From Candidatus Bipolaricaulota bacterium (GTDB lineage: Bacteria > Bipolaricaulota > Bipolaricaulia > RBG-16-55-9 > DRXL01), in contig JAUQPG010000002.1 in NCBI GenBank assembly GCA_030550495.1, positions 26,113-72,273 of the forward strand: 46,161 nt of DNA, written 5' to 3'. Below, one piece after another: positions 16,523-25,522 of the stretch. A program made the translations under genes and the position numbers. Position 1 is the first letter of the stretch, and each line of letters opens with the position of its first letter. Under the pieces are notes generated by a model. That model did no database searches and was not told where the DNA came from. It saw only the letters and a list, made by a program, of their open reading frames with translations.

Positions 16523-17614
16523 TCACATCAAGCTGTACTCAAACCCGATGCTGAAGCTCCACTCCGGCTCTTCGTAGCCCGTTGCTAAGCTCGCTTGCCC
16601 CTTTACGACAGTGCTCCACGCTGGCGAGACGATCAGACGCAGCGTTGCATCTAAGTTGTGCGCTTGGCTCTCTCGCCCAGCCATCCGTGCCCAATTGTAC
16701 GAGTATGCTATGTTCAGATTTGCTGTGGGCATAAGCAGTCGTGCGTAGCTTGCCGAAACGGTGAGCCACATATTATCCGTGAAGGGCAGGGGGATATAGA
16801 GCCGGGCCTGCGCCAGCACTTGGCTGACAGCGTCAGGAGGCGTAGCGAAATTCGCAGCTATTCGTGCAAGCGCATTAGTTTCCCCTATGGGGCTGATTAC
16901 TGTGTAGCCGACTGCTGCTGTTGCGTCCCAGCCGCAGAAGTGTGATTCTCGTGAGAGCACGATATTCTGAATGGCTATAATGCCCTTTGCACCTAAGGGC
17001 TTACCAAGCTGCTGCTCGATGCCCTCCAGCACCCCGATGACCCCAAGCTCAGGCTGGCGCGCGATCACGTCCGCTACAGCTTTCAGCTCGCTCTCTGAGA
17101 GGGGCTGCGTAAGGATTTGGGCCTCTTGGAGCGCTTGGCTGATCTGCATCGCTTTGGCTAAGGGGGTCACGTCTCGGAAGCGTCCAGCTCCTATGCCGCC
17201 CAGCGCGCGCACGGTGAAGCCCTCTTGGAACGAAGCGCTCGCCGTGTCCACCCCGCCAAAGAGAAAGAGATTCTCATCGAGATAGCGCCGGAGGCTGCCC
17301 TCGCTCATCAGCGTGGTGCTGAGAGCAAGCTGATGCGCAATGTCTAAGCGTACCGAGCCGGTGAGATTATAGCTCCACTCTGGCCCCTCGGCCCACATGA
17401 TCCCTTGCAGGGCTATATGCCCGATGCTCGCGTTCCCGCGGTCATCGAGATACCGATCTTCAAAGTAGCGATAGTCTCCCGACAGGGTCAGACTCTGCAG
17501 CTGATTCTGCGGCGGCGTGTACTCGCACAGTGATGGGGTCATTTGGGCTTGGGTCATGACCCCTGCACCGAGAACGACTATGAGAGCTAAAGTTCCTATT
17601 GCTATCAAGCGCAT
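16523..17614 (-). CDS. Secreted beta-rich protein, possible outer-membrane barrel
   Basis: 363 residues with a clear signal peptide (MRLIAIGTLALIVVLGAGVMTQAQ). The mature part is built of alternating amphipathic strands (TLSGDYRYFEDRYL; LDATLRLIVSPAWSTVVKGQA; PEWSFSIGFEYSL at the C-terminus), with a helical insert around 130-220 (RFRDVTPLAKAMQISQALQEA). Such a pattern fits an outer-membrane beta-barrel with a periplasmic or plug segment, but the C-terminal residue is Met rather than Phe. I do not recognise a named family. The start at 17614 is set by AAGGAGG; the track start seven codons earlier is inside that site. It is divergent from the lipoprotein gene. Confidence 0.6.
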   Translation of the reverse strand: MRLIAIGTLALIVVLGAGVMTQAQMTPSLCEYTPPQNQLQSLTLSGDYRYFEDRYLDDRGNASIGHIALQGIMWAEGPEWSYNLTGSVRLDIAHQLALSTTLMSEGSLRRYLDENLFLFGGVDTASASFQEGFTVRALGGIGAGRFRDVTPLAKAMQISQALQEAQILTQPLSESELKAVADVIARQPELGVIGVLEGIEQQLGKPLGAKGIIAIQNIVLSRESHFCGWDATAAVGYTVISPIGETNALARIAANFATPPDAVSQVLAQARLYIPLPFTDNMWLTVSASYARLLMPTANLNIAYSYNWARMAGRESQAHNLDATLRLIVSPAWSTVVKGQASLATGYEEPEWSFSIGFEYSLM

Positions 17615-17671
17615 AGTTGGTTCCTCCTTTTGCATTTTAAGTGTACATCATCGATGCCAAGATAGTCAAAT

Positions 17672-17700
17672 TTGAAAAGGCTAGCCTGCATCAGTATAAT
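17672..17700 (+). promoter_or_regulatory. Promoter of the small lipoprotein gene
   Basis: TTGAAA, 17 bp, TATAAT, 36 bases before the ATG at 17737. Confidence 0.8.
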
Positions 17701-17736
17701 CAAACATAACCGAGCGATGCACCAAAGGGGGGTTTG

Positions 17737-18159
17737 ATGAGCGCAAAACGTTACGTTTTGTTTTTGATTCCGGTCTTGGTCGCGATCCTGACGGGATGTC
17801 CCAAGGTCATTCCTGGTGTGAATATTCGTATTGAAGAGATTGATGCGAGCTGTCGAGGGGCTCAGTTTGCCGCTTTGGCCTTTCAGGAGAATGCAGCCCT
17901 TGGCCGGTTCGAGATGCGCGTGACTCATAAGCTCATGGCAGAGTTCGTCATCCCTCAAGGAGTTGCCCAACGGATTGACTTCAGTAAGCCCATCTCCATG
18001 CGTGTCTATATGGTAGGAGGACAAAGCTCAGAGTGTATCTTATCTGGCAAGGTCATGACCTTCCGTGGGGTGCTCAAGCGCCAAGGCACCGACCCGCGCA
18101 CAGGCAATCCCGTCTACATGCTGAAATTCTTCGAAGACTTTAAGATCGAGTATCGCTAG
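17737..18159 (+). CDS. Small putative lipoprotein
   Basis: 140 residues. The lipoprotein signal MSAKRYVLFLIPVLVAILTGC ends in an LTGC lipobox with Cys about 21, so the mature protein should be lipid-anchored. The remaining ~120 residues are mixed beta strands with two further cysteines (SCRGAQ, SECILSG). No family recognised. ATG chosen over the track's TTG because AAAGGGGGG lies at normal spacing. Own promoter; not obviously in the fibre operon, whose promoter starts about 85 bases downstream. Confidence 0.75.
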   Translation: MSAKRYVLFLIPVLVAILTGCPKVIPGVNIRIEEIDASCRGAQFAALAFQENAALGRFEMRVTHKLMAEFVIPQGVAQRIDFSKPISMRVYMVGGQSSECILSGKVMTFRGVLKRQGTDPRTGNPVYMLKFFEDFKIEYR

Positions 18160-18244
18160 AAGCGCGAGAGACGCGAAAAAGCACAAAAAAATGCTAGCTT
18201 TTATTTATAAGTGATTTACATTACATTGTACGCTTCCCTCCCCC

Positions 18245-18273
18245 TTGACACTCCCCCTTTCTTGTGTTATAAT
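18245..18273 (+). promoter_or_regulatory. Perfect-consensus promoter of the fibre operon
   Basis: TTGACA, 17 bp, TATAAT: an exact sigma-70 consensus, 36 bases before the first ATG. It implies high constitutive expression of the secreted subunits. The preceding A/T-rich stretch (18175-18210) has a weak AAAAGC/GCTTTT hairpin that might end the lipoprotein transcript. Confidence 0.9.
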
Positions 18274-18309
18274 GCTGCCAAGCAAAAACGCTGGCCAAAG
18301 GAGGTAGCC

Positions 18310-18834
18310 ATGCGCCATATCAAGCCCGTCGCAGTCGTCCTACTCGTTCTATCGTTAGGCGGGGTCGGGGGCCTCTCCCAGACGTCACAGACCGTCACGA
18401 TCAACGTCAATCAGTCGCTCTATCTGGACTGCTCAGCTTCGGCAAATATTACTTACACCGTCACTCAAGCTGATATCGAAGGGCCTCAGCCGTTCACTAT
18501 CGGGACATGGGGCTGCAATGTTGATTCGCTGACGAACTTTACGCTCAGCGCCGATATGACCATGACGGCTACGGGCGATGTCGTCAATGCCAGCGCTGAC
18601 GACTTCTCTGAGACGTGTACGTCAGCCAGTGGGGGTGGGAGCCCCAGCTGTGGCCCCGGTGGTACATTTGGTCCGATCACCCTAGGCACCGGTGGCAATA
18701 CTGCCGGAACCCTAGGCGCTGACTTTAGCGGGAATGTCCGGCTCAACGTGAGCGACTGGGATGTACGAGCTATCCCGCCTACTCGTAGTGTCAGCGGGAT
18801 TATTAACTACTCGGTCACAGACTCGACGCCATAA
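18310..18834 (+). CDS. Secreted small subunit A (pilin/SCPU-like paralogue 1)
   Basis: 174 residues; signal peptide MRHIKPVAVVLLVLSLGGVGGLS then an all-beta domain. It shares with the next two genes the core IEGPQPFTIGTWGCNVDSLT, an NTAGTLGADFSGNV segment, a WDV block and the C-terminus GIINYSVTDSTP. Size, Cys pair and tandem duplication upstream of a PapD-like chaperone suggest a fibre subunit, perhaps related to spore-coat-U or archaic chaperone-usher subunits; that is inference. Start set by AAGGAGG six bases before ATG; the 33 codons upstream in the track overlap the promoter. Confidence 0.7.
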   Translation: MRHIKPVAVVLLVLSLGGVGGLSQTSQTVTINVNQSLYLDCSASANITYTVTQADIEGPQPFTIGTWGCNVDSLTNFTLSADMTMTATGDVVNASADDFSETCTSASGGGSPSCGPGGTFGPITLGTGGNTAGTLGADFSGNVRLNVSDWDVRAIPPTRSVSGIINYSVTDSTP

Positions 18835-18864
18835 CACAAAAATCCCGAAAGGAGGGCCTGCATC

Positions 18865-19419
18865 ATGACCAGAAAGATTCTCGTCGCGTTGATGATCGTC
18901 GCGTCTGGGCTGTCTCTAGCGTCTGGGCTTGTCGCCCAGCAGAATGTGACTATTGAGATCGGTCAATCGCTTTACTTGGACTGCGTGCCCCCCGGTCAAC
19001 CTGGGGATATCTATTACGTCATCCAGCAGAGCGACATCGAAGCGCCGCAGCCTATAGATATTGGAGATTGGGGCTGTAACGTCGACGCCGTGACGCAGTA
19101 CAGACTCAACTCGCAGTTCACGTTGTTCTCCGCACCCTTCGTCGTCAATGCCGATACGTCAGACTTTACAGCCGACTGCACGAGTGCTGACGACTATGGC
19201 ACGTGTGCCCCGAACTCCTCACTCACGCTGGGCGATGTAGACCCCAACACGCGGCGCGGCACCGGTTACAACACCGCTGGCACGGATGGTGCAGACTTCT
19301 TTGGCAATGTCTACGTGAACATGGGCGTCGGCCCTGCAGGCTGGGACGTCATGTCCTCGCAGCTCCCCGTCTTCGTGACTGGTATCATCACGTACACAGT
19401 AACGGATACAACTCCCTAA
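18865..19419 (+). CDS. Secreted small subunit B (paralogue 2)
   Basis: 184 residues; signal peptide MTRKILVALMIVASGLSLASG. Paralogue of the previous gene: LYLDCVPPG, IEAPQPIDIGDWGCNVDAVTQY, NTAGTDGADFFGNVYVN and GIITYTVTDTTP at the C-terminus. Cysteines partly conserved. Strong GGAGGG Shine-Dalgarno. 30 bases after gene A, same operon. Role inferred as a structural subunit. Confidence 0.7.
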   Translation: MTRKILVALMIVASGLSLASGLVAQQNVTIEIGQSLYLDCVPPGQPGDIYYVIQQSDIEAPQPIDIGDWGCNVDAVTQYRLNSQFTLFSAPFVVNADTSDFTADCTSADDYGTCAPNSSLTLGDVDPNTRRGTGYNTAGTDGADFFGNVYVNMGVGPAGWDVMSSQLPVFVTGIITYTVTDTTP

Positions 19420-19458
19420 GCGAGAGCGTCTTGCTACAATCGTGAGGGAGTTACAGCC

Positions 19459-19983
19459 ATGAAGGTCTGGAAGGGCTGCGTAGCCATAGCGCTGATAATG
19501 GCGCTGCTTACCTGGAACGGCTCTGCCCAGACGAGCCAGAATGTACGCGTGACGCTCGTCATCCCTCAGCCGCTCTTCATTGCTGCTGTGATCCCTTCCA
19601 TTACAGTTGAGATCACCCCCCTCGAGATCGAAGGGCCACAGCCGTTCAAGATCGGCGACTGGCACGTCAACATTGACGCGCTGACGCCCTATCGGCTCAA
19701 CTCGTCCATCGTGACAGTTGACACGAATATCTTCGATGCCGGCCCTGAAGACTTTTCCACCGATTGCGACTTTGCCGACGACTTCGGCGTTTGCACCGAT
19801 AAGACATCGCTATCAGACCCCGACCCGCAGAACCGTCGGGGCTTTGGGGAGAATACCGCGGGCCTCAACGGCGCCGACTTTATGGGCGAGATATTCTTAG
19901 ACATTCGCTCGTGGGATGTCAGCCAGCTGCCGGGATTCTATATCGGCGTCATTCTCTTTACGACGACGGACACGACACCGTAG
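19459..19983 (+). CDS. Secreted small subunit C (paralogue 3)
   Basis: 174 residues; signal peptide MKVWKGCVAIALIMALLTWNGSAQ. Third paralogue: LEIEGPQPFKIGDWHVNIDALT, NTAGLNGADFMGEIF, SWDVSQLPGFYIGVILFTTTDTTP. It lacks the Cys found in the LYLDC and WGCN positions of A and B, so its disulfide pattern differs; it may occupy a different place in the assembly. 39 bases after gene B. Confidence 0.68.
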   Translation: MKVWKGCVAIALIMALLTWNGSAQTSQNVRVTLVIPQPLFIAAVIPSITVEITPLEIEGPQPFKIGDWHVNIDALTPYRLNSSIVTVDTNIFDAGPEDFSTDCDFADDFGVCTDKTSLSDPDPQNRRGFGENTAGLNGADFMGEIFLDIRSWDVSQLPGFYIGVILFTTTDTTP

Positions 19984-19992
19984 GAGACGACG

Positions 19993-20928
19993 ATGAAGCT
20001 CTTGCGAGCATTAGAAGCACTCGTTTTAGTAATCACGCTGGGAAGTCTTCTCGTGCAAGCCGTCTCCCAGGGGCCAAACTACGCAACTTCGTCCGCCGGC
20101 TCAGTCGGCTGGACCAACCCTAACAATGCCGAGGGGACCCAAGATAATATTTGCGCTGAGCGCACCGGAGCTGCCGGTGGAGCACTCGATCTAACGAGCT
20201 TTGGCTTCACCATTCCCGATGCGGCGGTCATTCAAGGCATCACTGTCGAAGTGAAGATGGCCGCGACAAGCTCAAGCGAGGGCGTGCGCGTGCGCTTGCT
20301 CAAGGGCGGCTCCCCTACAACTAATTTCCAAGATATTAACGGAACTGCTGGCCAGACCGATTGTACGACAAGCGCCTTCCGCACCGTGGGCAGCCCCACA
20401 GATCTATGGGGGGAGACCTGGACGGCTGCTGATATTAACAGTGCAAACTTCGGTGTGCGCTTGTCCAAGCTCGGAGCTTCGAACACGGCCTACGTAGATT
20501 CCGTGCGCATCACGATTGAGTACCAAGACGTAATGTCTGTAACGATACTTTCTGGCGGCGCGCTCTCGGATACCGTCAACAATGCTTCTACCGTTGAGAA
20601 CGGTATTGTTTCGTTCATCGGGCAGACGACGCTGCAAGTTATCGCGACACGCAATTGGCGCGTCTGCGCCAAAGTTAGCTCTTATAGCTATCCCCCCGGT
20701 GCCGATGACCCCACAGCAAATGCTCTGCAGATCAAAGATTATCTGGGCAATTGGCAGCCCGGCGGCTCTGGGGTCATCGTCAGCCAAGGGACTCCGACGC
20801 CCGCTGGAGGGGTGACGTTCCCAGTTGACCAACGCGTGCTGCTGGCGAGCTTTGGTGACGGCAAGATCGGTTCATATCAGTTTACGCTCGATTACTCGAT
20901 TGACGATCAGGGTGTGCCATGCCCCTAA
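19993..20928 (+). CDS. Two-domain secreted protein, adhesin-like
   Basis: 311 residues with signal peptide MKLLRALEALVLVITLGSLLVQA. Residues about 25-178 form a beta-sandwich-like module with the pattern GWTNPNNAEGTQDN, LTSFGFTIPDAAVIQGITVEV, DLWGETWTAADINSANFG and ending TIEYQ; such modules occur on many secreted bacterial and phage-tail proteins. The C-terminal part (about 180-311) resembles a small pilin-like beta domain ending FTLDYSIDD. A lectin-like N-domain plus subunit-like C-domain is the layout of FimH-type tip adhesins, but the ligand is unknown. GGAGACGACG precedes ATG. Confidence 0.65.
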   Translation: MKLLRALEALVLVITLGSLLVQAVSQGPNYATSSAGSVGWTNPNNAEGTQDNICAERTGAAGGALDLTSFGFTIPDAAVIQGITVEVKMAATSSSEGVRVRLLKGGSPTTNFQDINGTAGQTDCTTSAFRTVGSPTDLWGETWTAADINSANFGVRLSKLGASNTAYVDSVRITIEYQDVMSVTILSGGALSDTVNNASTVENGIVSFIGQTTLQVIATRNWRVCAKVSSYSYPPGADDPTANALQIKDYLGNWQPGGSGVIVSQGTPTPAGGVTFPVDQRVLLASFGDGKIGSYQFTLDYSIDDQGVPCP

Positions 20929-20945
20929 GAGGAGCGTGAGCGCTC

Positions 20946-21767
20946 ATGCGAAAGATTCTCGTGAAATCAAGTGTAGTGCTTCTAATGCTGGCAGCGACCG
21001 GGCTGCTGGTACAGGGCCAGATCGGCATCTCTACGCTCAGCATTGACCTCAACCTCCCTCCCGGCGGGAGCTTCACGGGGGGATTTGAAGTCATTAATAA
21101 TAGTGAGCAACCTCGAGAGTTTACGGTCGAGCTCAAAGATTATGACAGAAATATCGAGGGCGGCTTAGTCTTACTGAACCCGGGGACGCACCCGCGCTCG
21201 CTGGCAAAGTTTTTGTCGTTTACGCCAGCGCAGTTTACCCTTGCCCCCACGCAGAAGCAAGTCATTACGTTTAAGGTCGAAATTCCCGCGACCGAGCGCG
21301 GGCCGCACTGGGCTGCATTAGCTATCACCAGCCCGGCGCCGTCATCCGGCGCTCAACCTCCACCCCCGCCAGGACAGCAGCCGTCCATCCCTGTCACCAT
21401 CGGGACGGCTGAGCAGTTCATCGTCAAGATCCGCCACACTGATCCGACAAATGCTGTCAATCGCGGACGGATCGTGAGCGTCCAGGCTCTGCTGCCGGAG
21501 CGCGACAAGCCTCTGCGCATCGTCGTAGAGTACGAGAACACGGGGACGACATTTCAAATAGCCAAGACGCAGTTGCGCATCGTCAACGCCAAGGGCGAGA
21601 TCGTCGTGCAGAAGAAAGCTGAAGACATGGCACTGCTTCCCGGAGGCAAGCAGCGCTTGGAGATTCCCGTGACGGAGAAGCTGCCGTCTGGGACGTACTT
21701 GGCATTAGCGATCATTGACTTTGGCGGCGACTTCTTAGTCGCCGGGCAGGTGCGGTTTAAGCTGTAA
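20946..21767 (+). CDS. PapD-like periplasmic chaperone (DUF916-like)
   Basis: 273 residues; signal peptide MRKILVKSSVVLLMLAATGLLVQ. Two Ig-like domains. The first (about 25-130) has the LDLNLPPGGSFTGGFEVINN start and the chaperone-like FTLAPTQKQVITFKVEIP strand; a Pro-rich linker is followed by the second domain, ending LPSGTYLALAIIDFGGDFLVAGQVRF, typical of chaperone-like proteins found beside subunit and usher-like genes. Likely role: holding unassembled subunits in the periplasm. GAGGAGCG Shine-Dalgarno; 17 bases after the adhesin-like gene. Confidence 0.62.
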   Translation: MRKILVKSSVVLLMLAATGLLVQGQIGISTLSIDLNLPPGGSFTGGFEVINNSEQPREFTVELKDYDRNIEGGLVLLNPGTHPRSLAKFLSFTPAQFTLAPTQKQVITFKVEIPATERGPHWAALAITSPAPSSGAQPPPPPGQQPSIPVTIGTAEQFIVKIRHTDPTNAVNRGRIVSVQALLPERDKPLRIVVEYENTGTTFQIAKTQLRIVNAKGEIVVQKKAEDMALLPGGKQRLEIPVTEKLPSGTYLALAIIDFGGDFLVAGQVRFKL

Positions 21768-21797
21768 CCATCAAAAAAATTAAAAAAGGAGGCAGGC

Positions 21798-24731
21798 ATG
21801 GTACGAAGGGCGTGTGCGGGAATTGTGCTCGTGCTCTTAGGAGCTCTCACAGTTCTTGGTCAAGGGCAACCCTTGGAGCTGATCGCGCCACCGCTACGCT
21901 CGGCCCTGCCCGGCGACATTGTCACTTTAACGTTCATAGCGATCAATCGCGGCACAGCTTCAGATACGTATCTCTTCTCAGTGAGCGTCCCTCAGGGCTT
22001 TCAAGCCCTAGGGGCTCTACCACCACTCACGATCGCTCCAAATGCCCAAGAGCCGGTCTTCGTGACGCTACTTGTCCTGCAGGAGACGCCCGCAGGGACC
22101 TATACAATCACGCTCGAGGCTGTCTCTCAGAGTGATCCGTCGGTGAAAGCCAGCACCCAGACGACGATCGTTGTCGAGAAGACTGTAGGGGTCATCGTGC
22201 GCGCACCTGATCCCCAGGAAGTCGATCCCGGCACTGAAGTCATTCTTGCGTTCAGCGTCACCAATCGGGGCAATGTGATTGACACATTTCGGCTCGATGC
22301 GTTCACACCCCGGGGATTCCCTACTAGGGTCGATCCAGGGCTGATCGAGCTGCTCCCCGGTGAAACGCGCTCAGTGTTAGTTGCTGTCAAGATTCCCGCA
22401 GAGACGCTGGCGGGATTTGAGCCGGTTACGCTGACGGCCGTCTCGCTGCGCACTGAAGGAGTGCAAGCCAATGGCGCAACAACTCTTATTATTCTGCCTC
22501 CAGAAGCTGCCAAAGTCCCCACGGCGCTCTATCTGCTTGCCCCCGCGGAGCTTGCCGTAGGAGCTCATATCGCGTTTGCCAGCAGTGCCTTGACTCCACT
22601 CATCTCGTTTCTGACCTATGCGACGTTGCCCGAAGAACAACGCTTCAGCATCAAGATCACGATCTCGGATATTGTTCGATCACAAATTCCTTCGGGATTG
22701 CCCATCAATGTAAAGGAGTTTCTCTTCACGTCGCAGCGCGGAACGTTCTTTGTACACCTTGGGGATCTGCCTCAATCGCCCTTGCTGTACAATCTGCTGC
22801 CGCGCCGCGGCGTCGAGCTGGGATTTACCGACTTCTTCTCGCTGATGGCGACGTTCGAGGATCAAGACGGGGATTTTATCCAAGAACAGCGAGCAATGGC
22901 CCTGAGCTTCAACGGGACGAGCTTGCGCGCAGCACTAGCACGGCTGAGCGTCGCCGGCGCTACTCCCTATACCCTGACGGCAGCGAACTTTCGCAGCGGC
23001 ATGCTCTCTGCGGAAGGGGCTGTCGCTGAAATCAGCGCGGGCCTGCGGCGCATGTTCTTCCTGCGCGCTGCGCCGGCGTTCTTCGGGGTCACCTTAGGCG
23101 GAGAATATTTGAGGGTCGAGCCGGATTTCCCCAGCTTGATCGGCGTGCCCTCCGTGATCGCTGACACCCAGATCTGGACGCTCTTCGGCAACGCCAGCGC
23201 AGGAGCGCTGGGATTCAGCGCGCTCATCTCCGGCAAAACAACTGATCTCTTCAGTCAGCCCACTGTACAAGAGGTCTCGTCTATTATCTCGCAAGGGCGT
23301 CTTGTCCTGAGGGGGCTTCTGCCGGGATGGCCAAGCGTCTTCTTCGATGTCAAATTTATCTTGCGACGCAGCAACGATCCGCCGTTTGCACCCCTAAGCA
23401 CCAATGAAGATATTAAGTCCTTAACCATCGCGGATATCGCGAGCCCCATCAGCTATATCCTGACGCTCCAAAGCAATCTCTTCAGAGACAATCTCAATCC
23501 TGCCAATAACACCGATACGTTTGAGCTCATCAGCGCGCTCATCACCCGTCCGGTGCTGAGCATCGAAGGGCTGTCGCTCAGCTTGAGCGCGAAGAGCATC
23601 TTCCAAGTCGACCCCAATACGAATACGACGCTCGATCACCAAGTGACGTTCATCGGGCGTCTCGCATTTACAAACCCGCGTGTGTCGACATACTTGCTTT
23701 TGGGACTGAATACGAACTTGCTCTATCCGTTCTTCTCGAGCTATTTTGGCTCGTTCAGCACGACCCTCTTTGGGCCGGTGAGCGCATCGTTCGCGTTCTC
23801 GTTCACCGAGCCGTCATCGCTCAGTTTTAATATCGAAGTGCGCACCAAGTTCGATATGCCCTTCGAGTCTGTCATTATCAAAGGGCGCGTCGAGGGCTAT
23901 CTCTTTATTGATCTGAATAATAACGGCCAGCGCGATCCAAACGAACCTGGCGTCCAGGACGCCCTCCTGCGCCTAGACGACCAATTAGCGCGCACCAACG
24001 CCCAAGGCTACTTCCGATTCCCACCTGTCGGTCCTGGTTCTTATAGGATCGAGATCGCGCGGGCGCCGCTGGGCTTGGTCGCCACTGTACCCACACCAAT
24101 CCCCGTGACCGTTGCCATCGGGCAGGTCGTCTCTTTGGAGATCCCCATGCGTGCGGTGGGGATCATCCGTGGGCGCGTCTTCGACGACAAGAACCGCAAC
24201 GGCAAGGCCGATCCTGACGAACCTGGCTTGGTCAACGTGCGCGTCTTTGCCGTTGGCACCGCAACAAGCACTGAGGCTCGCTCTGGTGCCAATGGGCAGT
24301 ATATCTTGCAAGTGCCGCCGGGCAGCTACACCGTGACGCTCGACCGCACGACCCTACCTAAGCGCTATGAGCCAACGACGCCACTGAGCGTCACCATCTC
24401 GGTGCAAACAGGTCAGACTGTCACTATAGACTTTGGCGCCTATGAGGTCCCGCGCCCCGTGCTCTTTGCCCCAATTGCTGACTTCACGTTCACGCCGGCG
24501 CAGCCCAAAGTCGGCGAGAAAGTAACGTTCGACGCGTCAGCGTCTACCGACAGCGACGGCCAGATCGTGCGCTACGAGTGGGACTTCAATAACGACGGCA
24601 AGCCCGACGCCGTGGGCAAGCTCGTCGAGTGGGTCTTCACCAGCGCCGGGGACTTCCCCGTCAAGCTCACTGTAACTGACAACGACGATCTCCAGAACTC
24701 TGTCACCAAGGTCGTCTCTGTGCGGCCATGA
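21798..24731 (+). CDS. Large secreted NEW3/barrel/SdrD-B/PKD protein, usher-like
   Basis: 977 residues. Signal peptide (MVRRACAGIVLVLLGALTVLG), two NEW3/CARDB-type Ig domains (about 25-235), and a long beta-rich central part (about 240-690) with GVTLGGEYLRVEPDFPSL and many alternating strands, as in outer-membrane barrels. Two SdrD-B-like Cna repeats follow (GYLFIDLNNNGQRDPNEPG; GRVFDDKNRNGKADPDEPG; about 693-880), and a C-terminal PKD domain (RYEWDFNNDGKPDAVG). Position directly after a chaperone and subunit genes suggests an outer-membrane platform or usher-like pore; it lacks clear FimD signatures, so this is inference. AAGGAGG Shine-Dalgarno. Confidence 0.65.
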   Translation: MVRRACAGIVLVLLGALTVLGQGQPLELIAPPLRSALPGDIVTLTFIAINRGTASDTYLFSVSVPQGFQALGALPPLTIAPNAQEPVFVTLLVLQETPAGTYTITLEAVSQSDPSVKASTQTTIVVEKTVGVIVRAPDPQEVDPGTEVILAFSVTNRGNVIDTFRLDAFTPRGFPTRVDPGLIELLPGETRSVLVAVKIPAETLAGFEPVTLTAVSLRTEGVQANGATTLIILPPEAAKVPTALYLLAPAELAVGAHIAFASSALTPLISFLTYATLPEEQRFSIKITISDIVRSQIPSGLPINVKEFLFTSQRGTFFVHLGDLPQSPLLYNLLPRRGVELGFTDFFSLMATFEDQDGDFIQEQRAMALSFNGTSLRAALARLSVAGATPYTLTAANFRSGMLSAEGAVAEISAGLRRMFFLRAAPAFFGVTLGGEYLRVEPDFPSLIGVPSVIADTQIWTLFGNASAGALGFSALISGKTTDLFSQPTVQEVSSIISQGRLVLRGLLPGWPSVFFDVKFILRRSNDPPFAPLSTNEDIKSLTIADIASPISYILTLQSNLFRDNLNPANNTDTFELISALITRPVLSIEGLSLSLSAKSIFQVDPNTNTTLDHQVTFIGRLAFTNPRVSTYLLLGLNTNLLYPFFSSYFGSFSTTLFGPVSASFAFSFTEPSSLSFNIEVRTKFDMPFESVIIKGRVEGYLFIDLNNNGQRDPNEPGVQDALLRLDDQLARTNAQGYFRFPPVGPGSYRIEIARAPLGLVATVPTPIPVTVAIGQVVSLEIPMRAVGIIRGRVFDDKNRNGKADPDEPGLVNVRVFAVGTATSTEARSGANGQYILQVPPGSYTVTLDRTTLPKRYEPTTPLSVTISVQTGQTVTIDFGAYEVPRPVLFAPIADFTFTPAQPKVGEKVTFDASASTDSDGQIVRYEWDFNNDGKPDAVGKLVEWVFTSAGDFPVKLTVTDNDDLQNSVTKVVSVRP

Positions 24732-25459
24732 AAAAGAGCGTTCTCCTCGCGCTCGGCGTAGTCTTGGTTCTCGTTTTCGTTGGGGCATGGTGGGCCTGGC
24801 AGAGACTCTCTGTACAACACGAGGAGCGCTCCGGCCTGATCAGAGTCTCTCCAGCAAAGACGCTTACAGAAGGCAATCCCGATGACTTTGTGACAGTGGT
24901 TTTTGTGCTGCACAATCTCAGCGATCAGGAGTGCACCTATGAGTTGAGCACCGAAGTCCCGCAGGGCTGGATACTGCTCAATGAGCTCTATACTGTGAGT
25001 GTAGCTCCCCAGGCTCAGTACGAAATTTTTCTCACTGTGCAGATTCCGCCGGGGACGCCGCCCGGACGCTATTGGCTCACCCTGGGTGCCCAGAGCGACC
25101 CCGATTTCGCGCTTGGGAGAACTCAGATTACCGTGCGTGCCCGCGAGCGTATTAAGCTGGCCTTGGCTTCATCGGATTTGGTCGTCCATCCCAACGAAGA
25201 GAAAATAGTAACACTGACTGTGAGCAATCGAGGGAACACATCAGCCCGTGTGACTTTGGCAGTGACGGCCGCGCCGGTGGGCTGGCAGTTTCAGCTTCGG
25301 GAAAGCTCTATGAGCCTTGGGCCAGGAGAAAGCAAAATCATTGGGCTGATAGTCAAACCCTTAGCCCATGCGGAGTTGGCTCCGGGGCGGTTCACAGTAC
25401 AAGCGACGTCTCCTTCTGCCCGCGACGAACTCTCTTTTACAATTGCGCTTGTGCCCTAG
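24728..25459 (+). CDS. Membrane-anchored NEW3-domain protein
   Basis: 243 residues. The N-terminal hydrophobic segment (VLLALGVVLVLVFVGAWWAW) acts as an uncleaved signal anchor or transmembrane helix; two Ig-like NEW3-type domains follow (about 35-135 with VPQGWILLNELYTVSVAPQAQYEIFLTVQIPPG; about 140-243 with LTVSNRGNTSARVTL). The ATG overlaps the stop of the usher-like gene (ATGA), so it is translationally coupled and the last gene of the operon. Probably an inner-membrane-tethered accessory of the surface system; function not known. Confidence 0.65.
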   Translation: MKKSVLLALGVVLVLVFVGAWWAWQRLSVQHEERSGLIRVSPAKTLTEGNPDDFVTVVFVLHNLSDQECTYELSTEVPQGWILLNELYTVSVAPQAQYEIFLTVQIPPGTPPGRYWLTLGAQSDPDFALGRTQITVRARERIKLALASSDLVVHPNEEKIVTLTVSNRGNTSARVTLAVTAAPVGWQFQLRESSMSLGPGESKIIGLIVKPLAHAELAPGRFTVQATSPSARDELSFTIALVP

Positions 25460-25493
25460 GGCCTTGACAGCCCCTTGGGAGATCTCCCCGCCG

Positions 25494-25522
25494 TTGAATG
25501 TCCCCCCTGAAAGTGCTAGAAT
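25494..25522 (+). promoter_or_regulatory. ftsH promoter
   Basis: TTGAAT, 17 bp, TAGAAT, about 34 bases before the TTG start of ftsH. A GGGAGATCTCCC palindrome lies just upstream (25477-25488). Confidence 0.7.

Noticed and set aside
18211-18309. 33-residue N-terminal extension of the first fibre subunit
   Set aside because: It would start upstream of the perfect consensus promoter; the ATG at 18310 has a strong Shine-Dalgarno and a signal peptide.
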